A stretch of DNA of 64,000 nucleotides from assembly GCF_005221385.1 (NCBI RefSeq), contig NZ_CP039904.1, positions 1,166,501-1,230,500 of the forward strand, read 5' to 3'. A program made the position numbers and the translations under genes. Source of the stretch: Agrobacterium tumefaciens (lineage in GTDB: Bacteria > Pseudomonadota > Alphaproteobacteria > Rhizobiales > Rhizobiaceae). Numbering within the stretch: position 1 is the first letter of the stretch; every line of letters starts with the position of its first letter. The notes beneath the pieces are model-generated. The model did not search any database. It saw nothing but the letters and a program-made list of their open reading frames with translations, and was not told where the DNA came from. Below, piece by piece: positions 34,518 through 43,573 of the stretch.

Positions 34518-35699
34518 CTACACGGGTGAAAACTGCGCTTCACGGGCATGGCCGGAAGCGGATTTGGCAAGAGAGGACAATTGCTGCACCAGCAGACGGC
34601 AATCGTCGCGGTCGGTCAGCCATTGTTTCCCGTCTGTCGCCGAGAGGGTGTTGAAGGCGTTCGTATAGGTTTGCGGGTCCATCTGGCCGAACAGGGTAGC
34701 CAGATCGTCCGGTTGCGCTTTGTTCAGAACGATGCCGATATCGCGCTTTTCAATGAAACGGGCGGTTTCCGTGCCGGCAAGCGCAATTGGCAAGGTGCCG
34801 TAAAGGCAGCCCTCATAAAGCCGGTTGGGCAGCAGCCAGCTGGAATTCTGGCCTTCCTCGAAAAAGTCGATCGCCCAGGTGAACTGCACCTCGTTATAGA
34901 TGGCGGCAAGGTCTTCGGGGTTCTTGTAAGGCCCATGGAAATGCACGTGCGGGGCAGCGGCAACGAAGCCGTCGAAATCGGCAAATTCCGAATAGGCTGG
35001 CCGGCCGCGCAGGATGATTTCGACCTTGCCCTCCATTTGGCGGGCAAATTCAGCGAGGATTTCGAGCGATTTGCGGCAGCGAAGCGCACCGAACCAGCCG
35101 ATTTTCCATGGTTCGCCGGGCGCGGGAGCGCGTGGTTGCGGTGTGGCGGCAACGGTGGCGTCAAGCGCCAGAACCTTGTTTTCCTGAAGCAGTACCGGAA
35201 GGTTGAGGCCCGAGACCGGTTTGAAATAATGCTCCACGAAGGCCGGGGAACTCGTCACCAGCAGCTTGGCATCGCGTGCGAAATAACGCTGGGCAGCATT
35301 CAGCAGCTGTCCGGGCTTGCCCTTGTTGAGAAGCAGGCGGTGAATGTCGAGACATTCATAAACCAGCGCCGGTTGCCCGGCATAGATCGACATGGCCCGC
35401 TTTGCCAGCGCCAGCATTTCCAGGTTTCTGGCAAGAATGACATCGGGAACCGGAATGCCGCCCAAGGTCTTGCCAAGCGAGAGGCTGGCTTTCGCCACCG
35501 CCGCCATGCGCTGCAGAAACTGCCCGTCGGCGGTTTCCCCAAGCACGACGGGCATGAGGCCGTCGATACCCGCAAGCCGGTTATTTCCGCGCCGGAAGCC
35601 GGCCAGCGTCACCCGCGCCCCACCCGCAAGCAAGGTCAGCACCCGCCGGCGAATGGCGGGGTCCGACAGATCATGCGCGAGATAAAGGACATGGGTCAT
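34518..35699 (-). CDS. exoL: succinoglycan glycosyltransferase, ExoL-like
   Basis: 393 residues with a GT-B-like arrangement: the N-terminal half has THVLYLAHDLSDPAIRRRVLTLLAGGARV, and the C-terminal half has WKIGWFGALRCRKSLEILAEFARQ and VEIILRGRPAYSEF with later FFEEGQNSSWLLPNRLYEGCLYGTLPIAL. By cluster position and content it is ExoL, which adds the third sugar (beta-1,4-glucose) of the repeat unit. It lies between exoA and exoK, with 17 bases before the exoA ATG. Confidence 0.9.
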   Translation of the reverse strand: MTHVLYLAHDLSDPAIRRRVLTLLAGGARVTLAGFRRGNNRLAGIDGLMPVVLGETADGQFLQRMAAVAKASLSLGKTLGGIPVPDVILARNLEMLALAKRAMSIYAGQPALVYECLDIHRLLLNKGKPGQLLNAAQRYFARDAKLLVTSSPAFVEHYFKPVSGLNLPVLLQENKVLALDATVAATPQPRAPAPGEPWKIGWFGALRCRKSLEILAEFARQMEGKVEIILRGRPAYSEFADFDGFVAAAPHVHFHGPYKNPEDLAAIYNEVQFTWAIDFFEEGQNSSWLLPNRLYEGCLYGTLPIALAGTETARFIEKRDIGIVLNKAQPDDLATLFGQMDPQTYTNAFNTLSATDGKQWLTDRDDCRLLVQQLSSLAKSASGHAREAQFSPV

Positions 35700-35764
35700 G
35701 CAGGGGTTCCGGTTGCTTTCATGCGTCGAAGACGCTGCGGCCTACGTTTCGGTTCAAAAAATAG

Positions 35765-36556
35765 TCAGTTGAGGGCGCAGGCGATGGATTCCGGGAACTG
35801 GCATTTGTCGCCGAGCGCCGTGAAGGCAAACCGGTCAACGATCATTTGCGTTGCGCCGGAATAGGAAAAGGCGCCCATCCAGTCCTTCAGCGTGTCGGTG
35901 CCCCACAGGCTGAAGAAAATCTTCTGGGCACTTTGCGGGATTTTCGTCTCGTCCGTCACTTCATGGACGAGCTTGCCGTTGACGTAATAACGCAGGCGCT
36001 GAGGCTCCCAGACGAAGGCGTAATCGTTAAAGCCGGCATCGGCTCCGCCTTCCACCGGTACCAGTTTTTCGTTACCGCCCTTGGCAGAGATATACTGGTT
36101 GAGCTGCACCTTGCCCGTATTCTTGCCCAGCACCTCGAAATCGATTTCATCGTGCGGTTTCTTGTCGGTCGGGCCGATATAGGTGAAGAAGGCCGAGTTC
36201 AGACCCGAGCCGGTGGCGGCCTTCATGCGTGCCTCATAGGTGCCGTAGCGATACCGCCCCTTGGTCTGGATTTCACCGCAGGCGAAGTTGCGCTCGCCCG
36301 CCTTGGCTTCTTCAAAACCGAGTGTCAGCTGGCCGTTTTCCACCGTCGCCAGTTTCTTCGACCAGGTGCAGTTCTGATGCGCGCCATTGTTCCAGCCGTC
36401 GGAAACGTACCAGAAGGACCTGTCCATGGAATCGAAGTTCTCGATGAAGGACGTGCCGTTGCCTTCCTGCGCATGGATCGGCGCTGCAAAGGCTGTGGCC
36501 GAAAGAGCTGCGGCAAGAAAGATGCGTGTCTGAACGCGGGTGACAAATGTTGTCAT
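35765..36556 (-). CDS. exoK: endo-1,3-1,4-beta-glycanase (GH16), exported
   Basis: 263 residues with a Sec signal ending AAPIHAQ. The GH16 fold shows the aromatic WNNGAHQNCTWS segment, YRYGTYEARMKAATGSGLNSAFFTYIG and the catalytic sequence HDEIDFEVLGK, in which both Glu (nucleophile and acid/base) and the central Asp are present. In S. meliloti ExoK cuts nascent succinoglycan to low-mass forms. AGAGGTGAACC precedes the ATG. It follows exoH by four bases. Confidence 0.95.
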   Translation of the reverse strand: MTTFVTRVQTRIFLAAALSATAFAAPIHAQEGNGTSFIENFDSMDRSFWYVSDGWNNGAHQNCTWSKKLATVENGQLTLGFEEAKAGERNFACGEIQTKGRYRYGTYEARMKAATGSGLNSAFFTYIGPTDKKPHDEIDFEVLGKNTGKVQLNQYISAKGGNEKLVPVEGGADAGFNDYAFVWEPQRLRYYVNGKLVHEVTDETKIPQSAQKIFFSLWGTDTLKDWMGAFSYSGATQMIVDRFAFTALGDKCQFPESIACALN

Positions 36557-36560
36557 TGGT

Positions 36561-37709
36561 TCACCTCTGTCGTTGCGAATAAAGTGTTTCGGATGTGGGC
36601 GGGCCGATGATGGCGCCCCGTTTTGACGTAAAATCGGCTTTCGGTTTTGATTTGCCGCTGCGGCTTCCAGTCAGTACGCCATAGACGGCCGGCAGGTATT
36701 TGCGGGTCTGGGCATTGCTAATCACCAGAATGACGAAGGCTGAAAGCGTCGCGCTGATATAAAAAGCGGGGTAGAAATCCGGTCCGCCCTTGTTCCACAC
36801 CATCCACATGATGACGAGCAGGGGGTAATGGGCGCAGAAAATCCAGAAGCTCAGGCTGCCGGTTTCGGCAAGCCGCTGGCCAAGCCGGCTGCGGATCAGG
36901 ATAGCGGAGGAAACCCAGAAGCCGAGCGCGCCGAAGACGGCCAAAAGATTGCGTGACATGTTGAGCCAGAAGGTGAATTCCGGGCCGGTGAAATAAAGGC
37001 CGGTGGCCAGCATGGCCGAAGCCGCAAAGGTCAGCGCCATGATCGGCACGGCATAGGGATCGAGAGCCTTGACATTGACACGGTGCAGCGCAAGCGCAAT
37101 GCCGAGCGAAAAACTGAAAAGGATGGATTTCTTCTGGACGATGAAGATCGTCAGGTCCGGCATGGCGGTGATGAAGAGCAGGATCGCGAGCGTCGGCAGC
37201 GCGAACCGGCGCATCAGAAAGGCGAGCACCGGCGACAGCAGGATGCAGACGAAAAGGTCACGCAGGAAATACAGCGGTACATTCACCGGCAGCTCTTCGA
37301 GCGCCGTACCGTGGCTGATGATTTCACGCGGGCTGGCATTCCACAGATCAGGGAAATACCCCACGCCCAGATCGAAGAGCTGGATGAGCAACACGGCGGC
37401 AAACAGCGCACCATTCCACAGAAGGAAGGGCAGTAGCACGGTTTTAGACTTGGAACGGATCGTCGCCGGATAATCGAAACCACTCATGCCGCGGCGAAAC
37501 AGCAGGTAACCGGAAATGGCGCTGAGACAGGGCACGCCGATGCGAAACAGCGCATCGCCCAGAAAAACCCGCAGCCAGTCGAAGAAGCCATAAAGGCCAA
37601 GAAATGGGCTGGTTTCGGCATCGTGCGGCACATGGACGAACACGATTCCTGAAATCAACAATATGCGCATCAAATTGATACGGGAGGATAGGTTCTGATC
37701 GACAGTCAC
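36561..37709 (-). CDS. exoH: succinoglycan O-succinyltransferase, acyltransferase-3 family
   Basis: About 382 residues, multipass: roughly ten hydrophobic helices of the acyltransferase-3 family, with INLMRILLISGIVFVHVPHD at the N-terminus (catalytic His in VFVHV), the conserved RIGVPCLSAISGYLLFRRG and LSFWIFCAHYPLLVIMW near the end. ExoH attaches succinyl groups to the succinoglycan repeat. The start is taken as GTG 37709, which AGGGG precedes by eight bases; GTG 37718 is the alternative. It is the first gene of the exoHKLAMONP block. Confidence 0.92.
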   Translation of the reverse strand: MTVDQNLSSRINLMRILLISGIVFVHVPHDAETSPFLGLYGFFDWLRVFLGDALFRIGVPCLSAISGYLLFRRGMSGFDYPATIRSKSKTVLLPFLLWNGALFAAVLLIQLFDLGVGYFPDLWNASPREIISHGTALEELPVNVPLYFLRDLFVCILLSPVLAFLMRRFALPTLAILLFITAMPDLTIFIVQKKSILFSFSLGIALALHRVNVKALDPYAVPIMALTFAASAMLATGLYFTGPEFTFWLNMSRNLLAVFGALGFWVSSAILIRSRLGQRLAETGSLSFWIFCAHYPLLVIMWMVWNKGGPDFYPAFYISATLSAFVILVISNAQTRKYLPAVYGVLTGSRSGKSKPKADFTSKRGAIIGPPTSETLYSQRQR

Positions 37710-38003
37710 ATCAGTCACCCCTATTGGCGGCGTCTCCCCACGCCGCGTTGCAACCAGAGCGAACTTAAGCCCGCACTGGAAAGTCTGGTTTCGACTTTGG
37801 GATAAAATGTGGCGACGCGGGAAAAACACAAGATTAGATTTTGCGGGTGATTGTCTGGCGTCAGCGCCATTTCCGCGATCTTAAAAAATCAAATAACTGA
37901 AATTAATAGATTTTTTCTAAAATCACGCATCGTTAAAAATCGCTGAAGCGTGTGAATTTGTCATTTGTCGTGATGCTGCGCCGCAAAAAGAGAGGGGGTG
38001 CTG
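37710..38003 (-). promoter_or_regulatory. AT-rich leader and promoter region upstream of exoH
   Basis: The stretch between exoH and exoT is strikingly AT-rich around 37880-37940 (runs such as TTAAAAAATCAAATAACTG and ATTTTTTCTAAAATC) compared with the high-GC genes around it. It must hold the promoter for exoH through exoP, and AT-rich exo promoters are targets of zinc-finger MucR/Ros-type regulators in rhizobia. The S. meliloti exoI gene lies at this position but no equivalent is present. Confidence 0.5.
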
Positions 38004-38037
38004 CCTTGTCGCAGTGAATGAAATCACCGCGGCAAGG
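38004..38037 (-). terminator. terminator-like hairpin after exoT
   Basis: CCTTGTCGC (38004-38012) pairs with GCGGCAAGG (38029-38037) with one G:T pair. On the minus strand it is followed within 20 bases by CTCTCTTTTTG. It lies 40 bases after the exoT stop. Confidence 0.5.
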
Positions 38038-38079
38038 TCGCTTAACGGCGGAAATGAGGCGCGTTTTTCCGCGAATTTT

Positions 38080-39558
38080 CTAACCTTGGGTTGCGGCGTC
38101 CCGCATGCGCCGCGATTTCACCATTCCGAAGATTTTCCCCAGCAGCGCGCGTTCCGTCAACAGGATCAGCACCGCATAGATGACGCCGCCGACGGCAGCA
38201 CCGACGAGAACCTGAAGGGTGGCGCTTGGCACACGGTCTGCAAGCATATGAAGCAGATAACGCACCGAAACAGCCATGATCAACGCTGCGATCATTGGCC
38301 TGCTGCTGACATAAAGGCCGCGGAGAAACGGCGTGTCGCTCGCCTTGAACACCGCCCAGGAATAGGCGACCAGCGTTACCGCATTGACGATGCAGAGCCA
38401 CACCATGGCATCGATCAACGTACCATAAATCGCGGCGAGCCAGACCGCGACGGTAGTGACGATGGCGCGGATCGTCGCCGACCAGAACAGCACACGGCCG
38501 TACCCCGCGCCCTTCAAATAGGGGATGAAGGTGCTGCACGGCGTCAGAATGGCTTTCGACAGAGCCAGAAGCCCGAGAACCGGCCAGGCATAGGCCCAGT
38601 TCTGCCCGAAGATGACCAGCATGGCCGGTTCGGCCACGGCCCAGAGGCCGAACATCATCGGCGCCAGCAGCACGGTCAGCACCTGCGTGCTGAACATCAA
38701 CGCATCGCGACGACGTTGCGGATCGTCCATCATGCGGCTGAAGGCGGGAAACAACACGCCCATGACCGCCGAGAGCACCACCTGGTTGGGAATGCTGGCA
38801 AAGCGGTTGGAGGCGGAATAGGCGCCGGCATCGGCAAGGCCAAGATGCCGGGCGATGACCACCATCGGTGACTGGAAGGTGACGAAATTGGCGATTTCCG
38901 AGCCCATCAGCCCGGAGCTGAAGCCGAGAAGCGGCACCAGACGGCGCGGTTTCATGACGAAGCGCGGGCAATAGCGCGAAACGGCATAAAGCCCGACAAG
39001 CCGGATGAGGGCCGCCGCAAAAAGCTGGATGATGAGCGCCCAGACCCCGAAGCCGAGAAGCGCCAGAGCCACGGCGACCACCGCCGCAATGCTTTCTGAC
39101 GCCATGCTCCAGAGCGCGTCCTTGCTGAAGTTCATGCGTCGGGCCAAGAGCGAATAGGCGACATCGCCCGCGAGCTGCAGCGGAATGAGGAAGGCCATGA
39201 TGCGCAGCAGGTAAGCGCTCTCCACCGCGCCCAGCAGACCGCCGAAAAATTCCGCGAAGATGTAGAGAACGGCGGCCATGGTGCAGGAAATCGCCAGATT
39301 GGCCCAGAAGACGGTATGGATCGTATCCATATCCTCTTCCTTTTCGACGATCAGCGCAGAGGTTAGCCCCGCGCCGGCAATCATGGTCAGAAACTGTACA
39401 ACCGTAAGTCCTACCGCAACCACGCCGAATTCTTCCGGGGAAAGCAGTCTTGCAAGAATGGGGACCGTGACAAACTTAAGCCCGAATGTCCCTGTTTTTG
39501 ACAGGACGCTCCACCCCACATTGGTGGTGATGGTCTTTACATTTGGAGCTGGGGGCAT
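38080..39558 (-). CDS. exoT: succinoglycan flippase/transport protein (polysaccharide transporter family)
   Basis: 492 residues with about twelve to fourteen membrane helices. The N-terminus TKTGTFGLKFVTVPILARLLSPEEFGVVAVGL-type region (here with KTGTFGLKFVTVPILARLLS) and LGFSSGLMGSEIANFVTFQSP and ASNRFASIPNQVVLSAVMGVLFPAFSR are typical of Wzx/MOP lipid-linked oligosaccharide flippases. ExoT is thought to move the lipid-linked repeat units or influence low-mass polymer production in S. meliloti. It is divergent from exoW. Confidence 0.9.
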   Translation of the reverse strand: MPPAPNVKTITTNVGWSVLSKTGTFGLKFVTVPILARLLSPEEFGVVAVGLTVVQFLTMIAGAGLTSALIVEKEEDMDTIHTVFWANLAISCTMAAVLYIFAEFFGGLLGAVESAYLLRIMAFLIPLQLAGDVAYSLLARRMNFSKDALWSMASESIAAVVAVALALLGFGVWALIIQLFAAALIRLVGLYAVSRYCPRFVMKPRRLVPLLGFSSGLMGSEIANFVTFQSPMVVIARHLGLADAGAYSASNRFASIPNQVVLSAVMGVLFPAFSRMMDDPQRRRDALMFSTQVLTVLLAPMMFGLWAVAEPAMLVIFGQNWAYAWPVLGLLALSKAILTPCSTFIPYLKGAGYGRVLFWSATIRAIVTTVAVWLAAIYGTLIDAMVWLCIVNAVTLVAYSWAVFKASDTPFLRGLYVSSRPMIAALIMAVSVRYLLHMLADRVPSATLQVLVGAAVGGVIYAVLILLTERALLGKIFGMVKSRRMRDAATQG

Positions 39559-39677
39559 ACAAGCATCCTGTTTCTGGAGGCCGGCGGGGAGGATCGCCGG
39601 TTGGGAGTTGCCGATACCATCGGGGCCGCTTTTAGGATCGGGCCCGACACTTCTTGATCAACGCAAGGGGCGAAACA

Positions 39678-40643
39678 ATGGCAAGATTTACTGTCGTCAT
39701 TCCCTATTACCAAAAGCAGCACGGAATTCTTGGACGTGCACTCGCATCGGTTTTTGCGCAGACTTACCAGGATTTCGATCTTGTCATCGTCGATGACGAA
39801 TCGCCATATCCGATCGAAAGCGAACTTGCGGAACTTTCGCAGGGTGAGAAAGACCGGATTCTTGTCATTAAGCAGGCCAATGGCGGGCCTGGCGGCGCGC
39901 GCAATACCGGTCTCGACAATGTGCCTGATGGTAGCGATTACGTAGCTTTTCTCGATTCGGACGATATCTGGACACCCGATCATCTGCGCAATGCCGCCTT
40001 CGCGCTAGAGACCTATGGCGGCGAGTGCTATTGGGCGTCGATGCAGGCAAGTGACGAATTTTATTACCATTTCGCCATTTCAGAATTGGAAAAGAACGAA
40101 GGTGCGGCAAGGCTTTCCGAGAAGCCGCTGGTGATCGAACTCCCGGATCTCGCAAGCGTCATGCTGCGGAACTGGAGTTTCCTGCACCTCTCCTGCATGG
40201 TGATTGGCCGTTCGCTTTTTGAAAAGATACGCTTCGATCCGGCGCTGAGATTGGCTGCGGAAGATGTACTGTTTTTCTGCGATTCCATCCTTGCATCGAA
40301 GCGGACGCTGCTCTGTGACGATGCCGGTGCGATGCGCGGCATGGGGGTCAATATCTTCCACAGCATCGATAACGCCTCGCCGGAATTCCTGCGTCAGCAG
40401 TTCAATACCTGGGTGGCGCTCGACACTCTGGAGGGACGTTTTTCCCGCCGGCCGGCCGATGTGGCGTCGATCGCTTCCTATAAAAACACGGCCCGCAAAC
40501 AGGCGCTGTGGAGCCAGGCGGGCAATCTGAAACGGCGTAAAATTCCCGAATTCGGGCTGCTCTTGAAATGGGCAATGCGCGATCCCGCACTGCTGCGCGC
40601 CGCTTTTGAGCTCGGCGCAGGAAAAATCGTTCGTACAAGATGA
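39678..40643 (+). CDS. exoW: succinoglycan glycosyltransferase (GT2), ExoW-like
   Basis: 321 residues. FTVVIPYYQKQHGILGRALASVFAQ opens the domain, followed by VIVDDESPYPIESEL, NGGPGGARNTGLDNVP and YVAFLDSDDIWTPDHLRNA (metal-site Asp residues), and LAAEDVLFFCDSILAS. By position before exoV it corresponds to ExoW, which adds the seventh sugar (beta-1,3-glucose). ATG 39678 is preceded by AAGGGG; an ATG eight codons earlier is less well placed. The 119-base gap to exoT must carry both divergent promoters. Confidence 0.9.
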   Translation: MARFTVVIPYYQKQHGILGRALASVFAQTYQDFDLVIVDDESPYPIESELAELSQGEKDRILVIKQANGGPGGARNTGLDNVPDGSDYVAFLDSDDIWTPDHLRNAAFALETYGGECYWASMQASDEFYYHFAISELEKNEGAARLSEKPLVIELPDLASVMLRNWSFLHLSCMVIGRSLFEKIRFDPALRLAAEDVLFFCDSILASKRTLLCDDAGAMRGMGVNIFHSIDNASPEFLRQQFNTWVALDTLEGRFSRRPADVASIASYKNTARKQALWSQAGNLKRRKIPEFGLLLKWAMRDPALLRAAFELGAGKIVRTR

Positions 40644-40694
40644 GCGAATTCTTGCCCGCAAGAATTTATATGTTTTTCACCCAGGAGTGACCTC

Positions 40695-41663
40695 ATGAAA
40701 CCTTACCACTGGGAATCGCATCACGGCAATTTCGGTGACGATCTCAATCTGTGGCTGTGGGATTTTCTGCTTCCAGGCCTGCGCGACGTGCATGACGACG
40801 TCATGCTTGTCGGCGTCGGCACCGTGCTGAACGACACCCTGCTGCCGGCAAAACAGCGCAAGCTGGTCATCGGCAGCGGTTATGGCTATGGCGCGGTGCC
40901 GGATACGGGCACCGGGTTCTGGGATATTCGCTGCGTGCGCGGCGAAAAAACCGCCGCCAAGCTCGGGCTTGCGCCGGAAATGGGCATCGTCGATCCCGCC
41001 GTCATGGTCACCGAGATGCCGGACTTCAAAGGCCTGCCGAAACTCCACAAGAAGACCTTCGTTCCCCATTGGGAGTCGGCGGAATTTGGCATGTGGGAAA
41101 CGGTCTGTGAACCGGCGGGGCTGACCTATCTAGACCCGCGCGGCGAGGCGAAATCGGTCATCCGTGCCATTGCCCAATCGGAATTCATCGTCGCCGAATC
41201 CATGCATGGCGCAATCCTTGCCGATGCGTTCCGCGTGCCATGGGTCGCAGTCAGCACATCCCCCTCGATCAACAGCTTCAAATGGAGTGATTGGGCAGGC
41301 ACCGTCGGCGTGGAATATCAGCCGCGTTACGTGCCTGTTTCCACCCGTGCCGAGGCGGCAAAAAAGGGCTCGCGCTTCTGGGGCATGAATTTTCCGCCGC
41401 CGCCAGCCCCCGTCATTGCCGAGACCGGCTCCGTTTCGGCGCATGGGGGCCCGGCGCATGAAGGCGATGTGCTGGTCAGGCCGCAGGAAAGCCAGTCAAC
41501 GTCGTTGCGCAAGCTGGCCAAGCAGGTTCTGGCTGCCCCTTCCACGCTCGCGCTCTGGCAGGCAAGCCGGGCGGAACCACGTCTCAGCCCGGATGGCAGG
41601 CTGGAAGAGCGCAAGGAGCGTTTTTCCGTCGTTCTGGAAACGATCAAGCGCGATTATCTTTGA
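40695..41663 (+). CDS. exoV: succinoglycan pyruvyltransferase
   Basis: 322 residues of the polysaccharide pyruvyl transferase family: NFGDDLNLWLWDFLLPGL near the start, VGVGTVLNDTLLP, KLVIGSGYGYGAVPD, VIRAIAQSEFIVAESMHGAILADAFRVPWVAV (the conserved E-x-x-HG region) and STSPSINSFKWSDWAGT. ExoV puts a pyruvyl ketal on the terminal glucose of the octasaccharide from phosphoenolpyruvate. AGGAGTGACCTC precedes the ATG. It follows exoW by 51 bases and converges with exoU. Confidence 0.94.
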   Translation: MKPYHWESHHGNFGDDLNLWLWDFLLPGLRDVHDDVMLVGVGTVLNDTLLPAKQRKLVIGSGYGYGAVPDTGTGFWDIRCVRGEKTAAKLGLAPEMGIVDPAVMVTEMPDFKGLPKLHKKTFVPHWESAEFGMWETVCEPAGLTYLDPRGEAKSVIRAIAQSEFIVAESMHGAILADAFRVPWVAVSTSPSINSFKWSDWAGTVGVEYQPRYVPVSTRAEAAKKGSRFWGMNFPPPPAPVIAETGSVSAHGGPAHEGDVLVRPQESQSTSLRKLAKQVLAAPSTLALWQASRAEPRLSPDGRLEERKERFSVVLETIKRDYL

Positions 41664-41739
41664 GGGTGAAGAGCGGATGCGGCAGAGAATTTTCTGCCGC
41701 ATTTGCTTGAGGATGCCATCCTCTAACGTCTCCATCGTC

Positions 41740-41819
41740 ATGCTCGGGCCTGTCCCCGAGCATCTGTAACCGAGCGACTATACGATACGTGCGTAGATCC
41801 TCGGGACAAGCCCGAGGAT
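41740..41819. repeat. paired intergenic palindromic repeat (RIME/REP-like) between exoV and exoU
   Basis: Two similar hairpins: ATGCTCGGG/CCCGAGCAT (41740-41763) and ATCCTCGGG/CCCGAGGAT (41797-41819), separated by about 33 bases, with GTCAT and ATGAC at the outer ends. The same architecture recurs at 56083-56150. The repeat lies between convergent genes. Confidence 0.75.
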
Positions 41820-41853
41820 GACGGCGGAGAATTGGCCGAGGTTGTCGTTCCCC

Positions 41854-42846
41854 TTACGAAACCGGCGTCCCCTCCAGAAGATATCGCACATCCCGTACGG
41901 GCTGCGACGGCTTGCGGAAACGCGCGGTCTTGTCGGTCAGGATACCGCGCGTGATGGCGGGCAGGGCGGGCAGGCGTGCAAGAGCGTGGGTTAGCGCGCC
42001 GCCCATGCCTTTCTGCTTTTTCGCATCGAGAAAATGGCGAAGCTCGAATTTGGCGCGGATATGTTTTTCATGTTCTCGAAGGATCGCCGCCTCGTTGGCG
42101 GACAGCCTGCAGCCAGCGAGGATGGACCTGTCCGCCTCGTATAAGCGGCGAAGGTCCTCGGTGCTGTGACGCCCGCTCAGCGAATTGCCGCGCACGATTG
42201 CGCCGTAACCGCAATGGCGGATGACCTTGTAGCGGGCGCCGGCGGCAAGCGCGCGAACGTAAAGCTCATAATCTTCGCCCAGCCGCAGGGCCTCGTCGTA
42301 GCGCAGCGCATGTTTGTCGAGAAAGTTGCGGCGTATCACCGGTTTCAGGAAACCTGTCTCTCCGCGCTCCACGCCGGGCCTGGAAATATTGCCTTCCACG
42401 AATTCCGCAAGCGACAGGAACCGGGCCTCAGGTTCGAAGCGGGCCGGCTGCATGGAGGATGCGCCCGGAACCGATTGCTGGATGAAGGCGATATTGTCGG
42501 CGACCAGATCCCAGTCATCATCGGCCAGCATGGCGGTGAAACGGCCCCTGAAAAAAAAGTCGTCCGCATCGAGGATGCTGATAAGCGGCGCAGATGAAAT
42601 TGAGATCGCATGGTTGCGGGCAGCGGAAGGTCCGCGGTTGACGTCGAATCGCACCACCCGCAAGCGACCGCTACCGTCATCTGCCGCATGCGCGACATCG
42701 CTTGTCGTATCGGTGGAACCATCGTCGATCACCACCACTTCGCCGACCTCCGGTTCCACAAGCGCGGAGCGGATGGCGATATCGATCGTTTCGGATGCAT
42801 TTTTCGCAGCGATGATGACGCAAATGGGCTGTGAACCACTCACCAT
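41854..42846 (-). CDS. exoU: succinoglycan glycosyltransferase (GT2), ExoU-like
   Basis: 330 residues from ATG 42846 (AAAGGACAT upstream). It has ICVIIAAKNASETIDIAIRSALVE, VVVIDDGSTDTTSDV, NRGPSAARNHAISISSAPLISILDADD with the metal-site Asp residues, and LRLGEDYELYVRALAAGARY. It resembles ExoO in layout, and by position next to exoX corresponds to ExoU, which adds the sixth sugar (beta-1,6-glucose). The longer frame to 42981 lacks start support. Confidence 0.88.
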   Translation of the reverse strand: MVSGSQPICVIIAAKNASETIDIAIRSALVEPEVGEVVVIDDGSTDTTSDVAHAADDGSGRLRVVRFDVNRGPSAARNHAISISSAPLISILDADDFFFRGRFTAMLADDDWDLVADNIAFIQQSVPGASSMQPARFEPEARFLSLAEFVEGNISRPGVERGETGFLKPVIRRNFLDKHALRYDEALRLGEDYELYVRALAAGARYKVIRHCGYGAIVRGNSLSGRHSTEDLRRLYEADRSILAGCRLSANEAAILREHEKHIRAKFELRHFLDAKKQKGMGGALTHALARLPALPAITRGILTDKTARFRKPSQPVRDVRYLLEGTPVS

Positions 42847-42955
42847 GGGATGTCCTTTTGCTTTGACGACCGTCAGGATTTGGCCAGCAGAAAGTGTCAG
42901 GGATGTGGATGCAAGCGATTTTTTTGCGACGCAATAAAAGCCGATGCTTGAAAGC

Positions 42956-43234
42956 TTACATATCGGTGAGTTTCGCGCCATGCGGCGGGGCGCTTTTGGC
43001 TGTTTCGGCCGTCATGGTTTCAGCGCTGCGATCATGCGCGAATGTCTCACGCAACCGGCGCTTTTCGCGGGCGACCAGAACCAGAATTGCAATAAAATAA
43101 CCGACTTGCAGAAGGACGGCGCAGATGAGGGTCTGGATGAACGCCGTATAGAACGACCCGTGAATGAAATATGTAGCAACCGCAAAGGTAAGCAACGCAC
43201 CGATCATGCTGAAAAAAACACGAGGTGCATACAT
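42956..43234 (-). CDS. exoX: exopolysaccharide production repressor
   Basis: 92 residues. Two membrane segments, VFFSMIGALLTFAVATYFI and TAFIQTLICAVLLQVGYFIAILVLV, are followed by a basic cytoplasmic stretch (REKRRLRETF) and a hydrophilic tail. This matches the ExoX/SyrA-type small membrane repressors of rhizobia. ExoX lowers succinoglycan output post-translationally, apparently by acting on the galactosyl-phosphate transferase ExoY. GGGAGGAGAG precedes the ATG. exoY, its usual neighbour, is absent, so exoX is a detached member of the cluster. Confidence 0.88.
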   Translation of the reverse strand: MYAPRVFFSMIGALLTFAVATYFIHGSFYTAFIQTLICAVLLQVGYFIAILVLVAREKRRLRETFAHDRSAETMTAETAKSAPPHGAKLTDM

Positions 43235-43573
43235 GGTGCTCTCCTCCCGAGAACGATTTCTCCGTTTTTGGCTGCGCTGCGGCATTTTTTTTCTTTGCAA
43301 GAAATATACGATGAGACTGGTGTTGTTTCAACACACATATACTTCTTCTATCTGGCGCAGCATGAAATTTCGGTAATCTTGATTGGTAAATTCCTTGGTA
43401 ATCGATGATTTCCCTCTGTCGGGTCTGTTTTGAAACCCGGTTTCTGGCTTCGGACAGGCATAGAATCGCTCTTTGATAGGCTATTGCGGGTTGTCTGCGC
43501 CGCCCTGCAGACTTCGTTAACCATCTCGCCTTTAAAAAGTCGGTATTGATTCCTCGAAGAGCAGGGTGCCCGC
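43235..43573. other. gene-free spacer between exoX and the DUF6074 gene
   Basis: 339 bases hold the divergent promoters. A short perfect dyad, GTGTTG-TTT-CAACAC, lies at 43320-43334 about 90 bases upstream of the exoX ATG. Nothing else is recognised. Confidence 0.4.
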
